DNA of 64,000 bases, from positions 124,001 through 188,000 of the forward strand of contig NZ_JBIQOI010000002.1 in assembly GCF_044197065.1 (NCBI RefSeq). Reading direction: 5' to 3'. The notes under the pieces are model-generated. The model saw only the letters and a program-made list of their open reading frames with translations, was not told the DNA's origin and made no database searches. Source of the stretch: Kluyvera ascorbata_C. Lineage in GTDB: Bacteria; Pseudomonadota; Gammaproteobacteria; Enterobacterales; Enterobacteriaceae. The position numbers and the translations under genes were made by a program. Shown here piece after piece: positions 43,640 to 51,933 of this stretch; position 1 is the first letter of the stretch; the number at the start of each line of letters is the position of its first letter.

Positions 43640-44629
43640 ATGAAAATCGCCGTTTATAGCACCAAGCAGTACGACAAAAAGTACCTGCAAAATGTTAATG
43701 AAACATATGGCTTTGAACTTGAATTTTTTGATTTCCTGCTGACGGAAAAAACCGCCAAAACCGCTCACGGCTGTGAAGCGGTGTGTATTTTCGTCAACGA
43801 CGACGGCAGCCGTCCGGTTCTGGAAGAGCTGAAGAGAATCGGCGTGAAGTACATCGCGCTGCGCTGTGCTGGTTTTAACAACGTTGACCTTGATGCGGCC
43901 AAAGAGTTGGGTCTGCGCGTCGTGCGCGTTCCGGCCTATTCACCTGAGGCCGTTGCGGAACACGCGATCGGTATGATGATGACGCTCAACCGTCGTATTC
44001 ACCGTGCTTATCAGCGTACTCGCGATGCCAACTTCTCTCTTGAAGGTCTGACCGGCTTTACCATGTTCGGCAAAACCGCCGGGGTTATCGGTACCGGTAA
44101 AATCGGCGTTGCCGCGCTGCGTATTCTGAAAGGCTTTGGGATGCGTTTGCTGGCGTTCGACCCGTATCCAAGCGCAGCGGCGCTGGAGCTTGGCGTTGAG
44201 TACGTTGACTTGCCGACGTTGTTCGCCGAGTCGGACGTTATCTCTCTGCACTGCCCGCTGACTGCGGATAACTATCATCTGCTCAACGCGAGCGCGTTTG
44301 AGAAAATGAAAGATGGCGTGATGATCGTCAACACCAGCCGTGGTGCGTTAATTGATTCGCAGTCGGCGATTGAAGCGCTGAAGACGCAGAAAATTGGCGC
44401 GCTGGGGATGGATGTGTATGAGAACGAGCGCGATCTGTTCTTTGAAGATAAATCTAACGATGTGATTCAGGATGACGTGTTCCGCCGCCTCTCCGCCTGT
44501 CACAACGTGCTGTTTACCGGCCACCAGGCATTCCTGACCGCGGAGGCGCTGACCAGCATTTCGGAGACGACGCTGGAGAACCTGCGCCAGATTGATACCG
44601 GGGCGGATTGTCCTAACGCTATTGTTTGA
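43640..44629 (+). CDS. ldhA: Fermentative D-lactate dehydrogenase
   Basis: A 329-residue NAD-dependent enzyme that reduces pyruvate to D-lactate in anaerobic growth. Family parts: VIGTGKIGVAALRILKGFG (NAD binding), LHCPLTADN, NTSRGALID, and the catalytic Arg (ALRCAGFNNVD), Glu (VYENERDL) and His (TGHQAFLT). The ATG at 43640 follows TTGGAGAAAAG and gives E. coli length; a longer frame from 43595 is rejected. Upstream 311 bp is divergent from ydbH; an imperfect -10 (TATGCT) lies near 43602. Confidence 0.97.
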   Translation: MKIAVYSTKQYDKKYLQNVNETYGFELEFFDFLLTEKTAKTAHGCEAVCIFVNDDGSRPVLEELKRIGVKYIALRCAGFNNVDLDAAKELGLRVVRVPAYSPEAVAEHAIGMMMTLNRRIHRAYQRTRDANFSLEGLTGFTMFGKTAGVIGTGKIGVAALRILKGFGMRLLAFDPYPSAAALELGVEYVDLPTLFAESDVISLHCPLTADNYHLLNASAFEKMKDGVMIVNTSRGALIDSQSAIEALKTQKIGALGMDVYENERDLFFEDKSNDVIQDDVFRRLSACHNVLFTGHQAFLTAEALTSISETTLENLRQIDTGADCPNAIV

Positions 44630-44636
44630 TGCGTTT

Positions 44637-44675
44637 TTCTTCCCCCACAAAGAACACACCGTTGTGGGGGAAGAA
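44637..44675 (+). terminator. Long perfect hairpin after ldhA
   Basis: TTCTTCCCCCACAA / TTGTGGGGGAAGAA, fourteen perfect base pairs around an 11-nt loop, 7 nt past the ldhA stop. No T tract follows; the T run is on its 5' side. It may end the ldhA transcript in a factor-dependent way or protect its 3' end. Confidence 0.65.
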
Positions 44676-44819
44676 CGGACTACAACTAAGAATTTGACGA
44701 ATAACGTCAGCCCACCACCCGAGAAGCATTTTCCGCAAAGTCCCATAGCCCGATCTCGCTGTACAGTAATCCCTCAGTAGTATTCACCTGATCAATATTT
44801 TTAGAAGAAGTCTAGTGCA

Positions 44820-45260
44820 ATGAAGAAAGTGTTTTTCCTGCTGGCTGCAGCCGCCCTGCTTTCAGGCTGCGTCTATAACAGCAAAATGTCGACCGGCGGC
44901 GATCAACTACAGCATCACCGTTTTGTACTTGAAAGCGTGAATGGCAATACCGTCAATAGCAATGGCGCCCCGCTCGAAGTGAGCTTTGGTGAGAAACAGC
45001 CGCTATTAAATAACATTTATCTCTCCGGCGAGATGTGCAACCGCTTCTCCGGTACCGCAAAAATCAGCAACGGCGAGCTAAAAGCCTCCGACCTGGCAAT
45101 GACCCGTAAGCTTTGTAGCGACGCGCAGCTAAACCAGCTCGACGCGACGCTCAGCGACATGCTCCGCCAGGGAGCCCAGGTCGATTTAACCGAACATCAG
45201 TTGACGCTGGCAACCGCCGATCACACGCTGACCTTCAAACTCGCCGACCTGGTGAGTTAA
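44820..45260 (+). CDS. hslJ: HslJ, heat-inducible META-domain lipoprotein
   Basis: A 146-residue outer-membrane lipoprotein (LLSGC at residues ~14-18) with one META domain (HHRFVLESVNGNTV...CNRFSGTAKISNG...LAMTRKLCSD). In E. coli it is heat-inducible and affects novobiocin resistance. Clear match along the E. coli protein. The conserved ldhA-hslJ order is kept. It converges on ydbJ with 3 nt between the stop codons. Confidence 0.94.
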   Translation: MKKVFFLLAAAALLSGCVYNSKMSTGGDQLQHHRFVLESVNGNTVNSNGAPLEVSFGEKQPLLNNIYLSGEMCNRFSGTAKISNGELKASDLAMTRKLCSDAQLNQLDATLSDMLRQGAQVDLTEHQLTLATADHTLTFKLADLVS

Positions 45261-45263
45261 CAC

Positions 45264-45530
45264 TCAGTAGCTACCGCAGCTTCCTACCGCCAGAGATTGC
45301 TCGCTGCAACGCTTACCGTTTGGCAGCGCGCACATCCCGATGCTGGACCCGTCCAGCTGGCGGGCCGCAGAAAGCGTTCCGCCAATCATCGCGCAGTTTG
45401 CTTCGCCTGAGCTGGACATTGCCGCTCTCATCCCTGGCGTAACGTGTGCCGCGGTGGCCTGCTGTTCAGGTTCACTGCTGCACGCGGACAACAAAAGCGC
45501 CGCACACCCCACAAAAAAAGCAGCTCGCAT
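45264..45530 (-). CDS. ydbJ: YdbJ, DUF333 lipoprotein
   Basis: An 88-residue lipoprotein (LLSAC lipobox). It carries the DUF333 stretch ANCAMIGGTLSAARQLDG...CALPNGKRC, with conserved Cys that may form disulphides. ATG at 45530 with GGAGGGA ahead gives E. coli length. The longer frame to 45704 has no ribosome site. Function unknown. Confidence 0.92.
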   Translation of the reverse strand: MRAAFFVGCAALLLSACSSEPEQQATAAHVTPGMRAAMSSSGEANCAMIGGTLSAARQLDGSSIGMCALPNGKRCSEQSLAVGSCGSY

Positions 45531-45839
45531 CACTTCCCTCCGAATCGCAAAAATAGGAACAAACCTATGCATCATAGGCACCGAGCGCGCGCACGTCGAG
45601 AGAGGAAGCGCGCATTTATGCACCTCAGAAACATTTTCTGTCAATTTTGTGGCGAAAAACATTCGCGTCATTGATGTAGACGCGCCCCAAGGACACAAAA
45701 GCAAAAATGATTCAGCGTGGGGTTTGCTAAACTTTATCTAACATCATCGACAAGAGCGATGAGTCTATTAAGGATAAATTCCCGGTCTGCGGTTGCGCCC
45801 GTGGACCACTTTTCTGCGCAATGTAAGGTGTCATAACCC

Positions 45840-48800
45840 ATGATCACAACTGACGGTAATGGTGCGGTCGCCTCGGTGGCGTTCCGAACCAGTGAAGTCA
45901 TCGCCATTTACCCGATCACGCCGAGTTCAACCATGGCCGAGCAGGCCGATGCCTGGGCGGGGAATGGGCTTAAAAACGTGTGGGGCGATGTCCCGCGCGT
46001 GGTCGAAATGCAGTCCGAAGCCGGTGCCATTGCCGCCGTGCATGGCGCATTGCAAACCGGCGCGCTGTCGACCTCTTTCACCTCATCGCAAGGCCTGCTG
46101 CTGATGATCCCGACGCTTTACAAACTGGCCGGTCAGCTGACCCCGTTTGTATTGCACGTCGCTGCCCGTACCGTGGCGACCCACGCGCTCTCTATTTTTG
46201 GCGATCACTCCGACGTGATGGCTATCCGCCAGACCGGCTGTGCGATGCTGTGCGCCGGTAGCGTTCAGGAAGCGCAGGACTTTGCGCTGATTTCGCATAT
46301 CGCCACGCTCAAAAGCCGCGTGCCGTTTATTCATTTCTTCGACGGTTTCCGCACCTCGCACGAAATCAACAAAATCGTGCCGCTGTCGGACAACACCCTT
46401 CGCGATCTGCTGCCGCAGGATGAAATCGCCGCCCATCGCGCCCGCGCGCTGAACCCGGAGCATCCGGTGATTCGCGGCACCTCCGCAAACCCGGATACCT
46501 ACTTCCAGTCTCGCGAAGCCACTAACCCCTGGTACAACGCGGTATACGACCACGTTGAGCAAGCGATGGCTGACTTCGCCGACGCCACCGGCCGTCAGTA
46601 CAAACCGTTCGAGTACTACGGTCATCCACAGGCCGAACGCGTTATCGTCATCATGGGCTCCGCTATCGGCACCTGTGAAGAGGTGGTGGATGAACTGCTG
46701 ACCCGCAGCGAAAAAGTCGGTGTGCTGAAAGTTCGCCTTTACCGCCCGTTCTCCGCGCAGCATTTACTCCAGGCGCTGCCGGAAAGCGCACGCAGCGTTG
46801 CCGTGCTCGACCGCACCAAAGAACCTGGCGCTCTCGCCGAACCGCTGTACCTTGACGTGATGACCGCGCTGGCGGAAGCCTTTAACCGGGGTGAACGTGA
46901 AACCCTGCCGCGCGTGATTGGCGGCCGCTACGGCCTGTCGTCAAAAGAGTTTGGCCCGGACTGCGTGCTGGCTATCTTTAATGAACTCTCGGAGGCGAAG
47001 CCAAAACCGCGCTTTACCGTCGGCATTTACGACGATGTCACCAACCTCTCCCTGCCGCTGCCGGAAAACACGCTGCCCTCGCGTGCGCGTCTGGAAGCGC
47101 TGTTCTACGGGCTTGGCAGTGACGGCAGCGTCTCGGCCACCAAAAACAACATTAAGATAATCGGTAACTCCACGCCGTGGTTCGCGCAGGGTTACTTTGT
47201 CTACGACTCTAAAAAGGCCGGCGGCCTGACGGTCTCTCACCTGCGCGTGAGCGATACGCCTATTCGCTCCGCCTATCTGGTGGCGCAGGCCGATTTCGTG
47301 GGCTGCCACCAGCTGCAGTTTATCGATAAATATCAGATGGCCGAGCGCCTGAAGCCCGGCGGTATTTTCCTGCTCAACACCCCGTATAGCGCTGATGAAG
47401 TCTGGGCGCGACTGCCGCAGGAAGTCCAGGCCGTACTGAATCAGAAAAAAGCGCGCTTCTACGTGGTTAACGCCGCGAAAATCGCCCGTGAATGCGGGCT
47501 GGCCGCGCGTATTAACACCGTGATGCAGATGGCGTTCTTCCATCTGACACAGATCCTGCCGGGCGATAGCGCGCTGATGGAACTGCAAAACGCTATCGCC
47601 AAGAGCTACAGCAGTAAAGGTCAGGATCTGGTTGAGCGTAACTGGCAGGCGCTGGCGCTGGCGCGCGAGTCGCTGTTTGAAGTGCCGTTGCAGCAGGTCA
47701 ACGCCACCAGCCCGAACCGCCCGCCAGTGGTATCCGACGCCGCGCCAGATTTCGTCAAAACCGTGACAGCGGCGATGCTTGCCGGACTTGGCGATGCGCT
47801 GCCGGTCTCCGCGCTGCCGCCGGACGGCACCTGGCCGGTGGGCACCACCCGCTGGGAGAAACGCAACATTGCCGAAGAGATCCCCATCTGGAAAGAAGAT
47901 CTCTGTACCCAGTGTAACCACTGCGTCGCCGCCTGCCCGCACTCGGCCATTCGTGCCAAAGTGGTCTCTCCTGAAGAGATGGAAAACGCCCCGGCCTCCC
48001 TGCACTCTCTGGACGTGAAATCCCGCGATATGCGCGGCCAGAAATACGTGCTACAGGTTGCACCGGAAGATTGCACCGGCTGTAACCTGTGCGTTGAAGT
48101 CTGCCCGGCGAAAGACCGTCAGGACCCAAGCATCAAGGCCATCAATATGATGTCCCGCCTGGAGCACGTTGAAGAAGAGAAAGTGAACTACGACTTCTTC
48201 CTCGACCTGCCGGAAATCGACCGCAGCAAGCTGGAGCGTATCGATATTCGTACCTCGCAGCTGATTACCCCACTGTTTGAATATTCCGGCGCCTGCTCCG
48301 GCTGCGGCGAAACGCCATATATCAAACTGCTGACCCAGCTCTACGGCGACCGCATGCTGATCGCCAACGCCACCGGTTGTTCTTCTATCTACGGCGGCAA
48401 CCTGCCTTCTACGCCGTACACCACCGATGCCAACGGTCGCGGCCCGGCGTGGGCCAACTCGCTGTTTGAAGATAACGCCGAGTTTGGTCTGGGCTTCCGT
48501 TTAACGGTCGATCAGCATCGTCAGCGCGTCATGCGTCTGCTGGACGGTTTTGCCGAGCATATTCCGGCTGAGCTGAACGAGGCACTGCACGCCGACGCTA
48601 CGCCTGAGGTCCGTCGTGAACAGGTCGCAGCGCTGCGCAATGCGCTGAAAGAGGTGGAAGGTGCCGAAGAGCTGCTGACCGACGCCGATGCGCTGGTAGA
48701 GAAATCTATCTGGCTGATTGGCGGCGACGGCTGGGCCTACGATATTGGCTTCGGTGGTCTGGATCACGTGATGAGCCTGACCGAGAACGTCAATATTCTG

Positions 48801-49367
48801 GTGCTCGATACCCAGTGTTACTCCAACACCGGCGGTCAGGCCTCGAAAGCCACGCCGCTCGGCGCGGTCACCAAGTTTGGCGAACACGGCAAGCGCAAAG
48901 CGCGTAAAGATCTCGGCGTCAGCATGATGATGTACGGTCATGTTTATGTGGCGCAGATTTCGCTCGGCGCGCAGCTTAACCAGACGGTGAAAGCGATTCA
49001 GGAAGCGGAGTCCTATCCGGGGCCTTCCATCATCATCGCCTACAGCCCTTGTGAAGAGCACGGCTACGATCTGGCATTAAGCCACGATCAGATGCGTCAG
49101 CTTACCGCAACCGGCTTCTGGCCGCTGTTCCGCTTCGACCCACGTCGCGGCGATGAAGGCAAAATTCCGCTGGCGCTGGACTCTCGTCCACCATCAGACG
49201 CGCTCGCGGAAACGCTGATGAACGAACAGCGCTTCCGTCGTCTGAACAGCCAGCAGCCAGAAGTGGCCGAGCAGCTGTGGAAAGACGCGGCGGAAGATTT
49301 GCAGAAGCGTTATGACTTCCTCGCGTTAATGGCGGGAAAAGCCGAAAAACCAACCCCGCAGGAATAA
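45840..49367 (+). CDS. nifJ: Pyruvate:flavodoxin/ferredoxin oxidoreductase
   Basis: An 1175-residue homodimeric PFOR (YdbK in E. coli). It oxidises pyruvate to acetyl-CoA and CO2 and passes low-potential electrons to flavodoxin or ferredoxin. Domains in order: thiamine-side domains (YPITPSSTMAEQAD near the start), the EKR-type domain, two 4Fe-4S clusters (CTQCNHCVAACPH, about 689-701; CTGCNLCVEVCPA, about 744-756) and a TPP-binding domain with the proximal cluster Cys in CSGCGETP (~818) and GGDGWAYDIGFGG. In diazotrophs NifJ feeds nitrogenase; no nif genes are here. Flanked by ydbJ and micC-ompN as in E. coli. Confidence 0.97.
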   Translation: MITTDGNGAVASVAFRTSEVIAIYPITPSSTMAEQADAWAGNGLKNVWGDVPRVVEMQSEAGAIAAVHGALQTGALSTSFTSSQGLLLMIPTLYKLAGQLTPFVLHVAARTVATHALSIFGDHSDVMAIRQTGCAMLCAGSVQEAQDFALISHIATLKSRVPFIHFFDGFRTSHEINKIVPLSDNTLRDLLPQDEIAAHRARALNPEHPVIRGTSANPDTYFQSREATNPWYNAVYDHVEQAMADFADATGRQYKPFEYYGHPQAERVIVIMGSAIGTCEEVVDELLTRSEKVGVLKVRLYRPFSAQHLLQALPESARSVAVLDRTKEPGALAEPLYLDVMTALAEAFNRGERETLPRVIGGRYGLSSKEFGPDCVLAIFNELSEAKPKPRFTVGIYDDVTNLSLPLPENTLPSRARLEALFYGLGSDGSVSATKNNIKIIGNSTPWFAQGYFVYDSKKAGGLTVSHLRVSDTPIRSAYLVAQADFVGCHQLQFIDKYQMAERLKPGGIFLLNTPYSADEVWARLPQEVQAVLNQKKARFYVVNAAKIARECGLAARINTVMQMAFFHLTQILPGDSALMELQNAIAKSYSSKGQDLVERNWQALALARESLFEVPLQQVNATSPNRPPVVSDAAPDFVKTVTAAMLAGLGDALPVSALPPDGTWPVGTTRWEKRNIAEEIPIWKEDLCTQCNHCVAACPHSAIRAKVVSPEEMENAPASLHSLDVKSRDMRGQKYVLQVAPEDCTGCNLCVEVCPAKDRQDPSIKAINMMSRLEHVEEEKVNYDFFLDLPEIDRSKLERIDIRTSQLITPLFEYSGACSGCGETPYIKLLTQLYGDRMLIANATGCSSIYGGNLPSTPYTTDANGRGPAWANSLFEDNAEFGLGFRLTVDQHRQRVMRLLDGFAEHIPAELNEALHADATPEVRREQVAALRNALKEVEGAEELLTDADALVEKSIWLIGGDGWAYDIGFGGLDHVMSLTENVNILVLDTQCYSNTGGQASKATPLGAVTKFGEHGKRKARKDLGVSMMMYGHVYVAQISLGAQLNQTVKAIQEAESYPGPSIIIAYSPCEEHGYDLALSHDQMRQLTATGFWPLFRFDPRRGDEGKIPLALDSRPPSDALAETLMNEQRFRRLNSQQPEVAEQLWKDAAEDLQKRYDFLALMAGKAEKPTPQE

Positions 49368-49382
49368 GTCGATTGACCGATA

Positions 49383-49411
49383 ACCGCCTTCAACAAGAAG
49401 GCGGTATTTTT
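49383..49411 (+). terminator. Terminator of nifJ
   Basis: ACCGCCTT / AAGGCGGT stem around a 7-nt loop followed by ATTTTT, 16 nt after the nifJ stop. Confidence 0.9.
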
Positions 49412-49750
49412 GCATGTAAAATAGCGGCTCATTTAGCCAGTACCGTTACATTTGTTTTTATGCACTCGATCACACTATTTAATTGAATATGTATAAAATA
49501 CCGTCCACCAGCCCTTCACAATGTGTCCGAAATAGTTTTGTTGCAATGAATAAGGATATTCTCAACACACTAAATTCATTTTCCGCACCCTAGCATTTTC
49601 CCTCATTCTTTTGAACGTGCTAGCTATCAGGCGCAAATTAACCGCACATTAATTGCACAGAAATAGGCGACTATGAATCATCCTGCCCATGGTTTTGTGT
49701 AGATATCGCCATGCTTAATGCGATGTAAATGTCTTTAAAAACAGAGGAAT

Positions 49751-49853
49751 AAAAAAAGCCCGAATGAGGGTTCGGGCTTGTCACTTCATATGACGAAGAA
49801 GATAAATGACACACGGCAACATAAAGACGTTGTGTGACAAAAAGGCATATAAC
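49751..49853 (-). ncRNA. micC: MicC small regulatory RNA
   Basis: On the minus strand a 103-nt unit starts GTTATATGCCTTTTTGTCAC and ends in ACAAGCCCGAA, a 6-nt loop, TTCGGGCT and T7. Both ends match E. coli MicC (109 nt) as I recall it, and so does the location between nifJ and ompN. MicC is an Hfq-dependent RNA that represses outer-membrane porin mRNAs (ompC in E. coli, ompD in Salmonella) through its 5' region. The middle (about positions 22-75 of the RNA) differs from E. coli. A region of 700 bp without coding genes surrounds it; the rest (49412-49750 and 49854-50082) shows AT-rich sequence and the porin's promoter area, nothing else I could name. Confidence 0.88.
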
Positions 49854-50082
49854 ATGGATAGATTACGTCAGCGAATATTATTTGTATAATTTTTATTATA
49901 TATATTTATGTGGCAATTCATTCACGATATTTATCGTCATTTCATTTGAATTATATACTTTAGATTTTACTCATACTGTAACAAATGTTATTTACCATCT
50001 CAGATAGGTCTCCTTTAGCATTGCCCTACTTCCTCTATTTGATTGGAAGTGCGCGAATAAAAATACTAAAGGAATAATTTCA

Positions 50083-51237
50083 ATGAACAGAAAAGTACTG
50101 GCCCTCGTTATCCCTGCGCTGTTAGCAGCAGGCGCAGCTCATGCCGCAGAAGTTTATAATAAAGACGGCAATAAATTAGACATCTATGGCAAGGTAGATG
50201 GTCTGCACTATTTCTCCAGCGATTCCTCTAAAGACGGCGACCAAAGCTACGTCCGTTTTGGTTTCAAAGGCGAAACTCAGATTAACGATATGCTGACTGG
50301 TTACGGTCAGTGGGAATATAACGTTCAAGCAAACAATCCAGAATCCACAAGTGATGATGCTAATCAGGCGTGGACTCGTCTGGGCTTCGCGGGTCTGAAA
50401 TTCGGCGAGTATGGTTCATTCGACTACGGCCGTAACTACGGCGTACTGTACGACGTAGAAGGTTGGACCGATATGCTGCCAGAGTTTGGTGGTGATTCCT
50501 ATACCAACTCTGACAACTTCATGACTGGTCGTGCAAACGGCGTTGCAACCTACCGTAACAATGATTTCTTCGGTCTGGTTGATGGCCTGAACTTTGCTCT
50601 GCAATACCAGGGTAAAAATGAAAACCCAGGCAGCGGTGAAGGCACCAACAATGGTGACCGCAGCATCCGTAACGCTAACGGCGACGGCTTCGGTATCTCC
50701 ACCTCCTATGATTTAGGTATGGGTGTAAGCTTCGCAGCAGCATATGCATCTTCTGATCGTACAAATGATCAGATCAATGCATACGGCGTAAACAGCCAAT
50801 ACGCTAACGGCGATAAAGCTGATGCATGGACCACTGGTCTGAAATACGATGCTAACAACGTCTATTTAGCAGCTATGTATGCTGAAACTCGCAACATGAC
50901 ACCGTATGGTAGCTCTACCAGCACCAACGGTGGCGGTATCGCAAACAAAACTCAGAACTTCGAAGTAACTGCACAATACCAGTTTGACTTCGGTCTGCGT
51001 CCTGCTATCTCTTATCTGCAGTCTAAAGGTAAGGATCTGGATCTGGTTAACGGCGGCAGCACTGACAAAGATCTGGTTAAATACATGGATATTGGCGCGA
51101 CATATTATTTCAACAAAAATATGTCCACCTATGTTGATTACAAAATCAACCTGCTGGATGGTAACGATAACTTCTACCAGCAGAATGGTATTTCTACCGA
51201 TAACATTACCGCTTTGGGCCTGGTTTACCAGTTCTAA
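50083..51237 (+). CDS. ompN: General porin OmpN (OmpK37 type)
   Basis: A 384-residue trimeric 16-strand porin of the OmpC/OmpF family. Signal peptide MNRKVLALVIPALLAAGAAHA, then AEVYNKDGNKLDIYGKVDGL. The L3 eyelet PEFGGDSYTNSDNFM is intact, and the last residue is Phe (LGLVYQF), needed for barrel assembly. Position next to micC and nifJ makes it ompN; in Klebsiella the same gene is called OmpK37. Normally weakly expressed. The low-GC leader (TATACTTTAGATT...) may hold OmpR sites, not resolved by eye. Confidence 0.95.
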   Translation: MNRKVLALVIPALLAAGAAHAAEVYNKDGNKLDIYGKVDGLHYFSSDSSKDGDQSYVRFGFKGETQINDMLTGYGQWEYNVQANNPESTSDDANQAWTRLGFAGLKFGEYGSFDYGRNYGVLYDVEGWTDMLPEFGGDSYTNSDNFMTGRANGVATYRNNDFFGLVDGLNFALQYQGKNENPGSGEGTNNGDRSIRNANGDGFGISTSYDLGMGVSFAAAYASSDRTNDQINAYGVNSQYANGDKADAWTTGLKYDANNVYLAAMYAETRNMTPYGSSTSTNGGGIANKTQNFEVTAQYQFDFGLRPAISYLQSKGKDLDLVNGGSTDKDLVKYMDIGATYYFNKNMSTYVDYKINLLDGNDNFYQQNGISTDNITALGLVYQF

Positions 51238-51243
51238 TGCAAC

Positions 51244-51274
51244 AAAAAACCCGCTGGCAACAGCGGGTTTTCTC
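51244..51274. terminator. Bidirectional terminator after ompN
   Basis: AAACCCGCTG / CAGCGGGTTT around GCAA, with flanking A6 and TTTTCTCTT. It ends ompN and probably the MerP-like operon from the other side. Confidence 0.88.
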
Positions 51275-51295
51275 TTATACGGCATCAGCACAATT

Positions 51296-51580
51296 TCACT
51301 GCACCGCGCTTTCTCCGTGAATCTCACCTTTAAACCCGGTTTTGGCAATCGCCGCCAGCAGCTGCTGGTTATCGAAATTCTCCGGCACCACTACTTCAGC
51401 CTGACGCGTTTTCAGCGACGCTTTCGCCTTGATAACGCCGTCGGTCGTCCGCAGCGCCTGGTTAATCGAAATTACGCACAGCGGGCAGTTCATCTCGCCA
51501 ATATCAATGGTCACCAGCTTATCGGCGGCCCAGCCTAACGGCGTGAAGAGCATCAACGCCAGGCAAACTGCTTTTTTCAT
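51296..51580 (-). CDS. MerP-like heavy-metal-associated protein
   Basis: A 94-residue periplasmic protein. Signal peptide MKKAVCLALMLFTPLGWA, then a ferredoxin-like HMA domain in which the metal-binding loop is GEMNCPLCVISI (CxxC; the classical MerP is GMTCxxC). It would bind a soft metal ion and pass it to a membrane partner. The ATG overlaps the stop of the MerT-like gene (ATGA, 51577-51580). There is no merR or merA, so it is not a mercury-resistance operon in the usual sense. Confidence 0.85.
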   Translation of the reverse strand: MKKAVCLALMLFTPLGWAADKLVTIDIGEMNCPLCVISINQALRTTDGVIKAKASLKTRQAEVVVPENFDNQQLLAAIAKTGFKGEIHGESAVQ

Positions 51581-51933
51581 TCCATCCACTCCCAAATCCA
51601 GGGCAGAACATAAGGATAGGTGATAAGCGCCAGCACCAGCGGTACCGACAACCAGTAGAGCCACACCAGCACCCGACGGCTCACCACGTTGACACATACC
51701 GGCTTCGACGACAAATGCAGACGCCAGAAGCCCCGCGCCATCAGACCTACCGCCACCACAATCATCGGGATCTGCAGCCAGGAGGCACCGGGGATCCCCA
51801 CCAGCCCTGCCGCAGAGATACCAAACAGCAGGTACAGCAAAGGACCAATGCAGCAAAGCGTTGATGCGCCAGCGGCGACAATCGCCGCCAGCAGCGTCAG
51901 TACGCCACCCTTAATGCTGTTCGACGCTGACAT
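51577..51933 (-). CDS. MerT-like membrane transporter
   Basis: A 118-residue protein with three hydrophobic segments. The first includes ASTLCCIGPLLYLLFG, the vicinal Cys pair that takes Hg(II) in MerT. Another Cys lies in the loop (KPVCVNV). Operon partner of the MerP-like gene; its start overlaps the 3' end of the transglutaminase-like gene by 23 nt. Family fits MerT; the metal and direction of transport are unknown. Confidence 0.85.
   Translation of the reverse strand: MSASNSIKGGVLTLLAAIVAAGASTLCCIGPLLYLLFGISAAGLVGIPGASWLQIPMIVVAVGLMARGFWRLHLSSKPVCVNVVSRRVLVWLYWLSVPLVLALITYPYVLPWIWEWME

Noticed and set aside
46941..48005. 354-codon open frame antisense inside nifJ
   Set aside because: Antisense shadow of a GC-rich gene with strong codon bias; no ribosome site, low-complexity Arg/Gln/His-rich translation, and the plus strand is unmistakably nifJ.
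45840..49367. Part of a nitrogen-fixation (nif) cluster
   Set aside because: The neighbours are ldhA, hslJ, ydbJ and ompN as in E. coli ydbK; no other nif gene is in the window.
51296..51933. Mercury-resistance operon
   Set aside because: Only MerT- and MerP-like genes are present; no merR, merA or merC, and the first gene is a transglutaminase-like protein.
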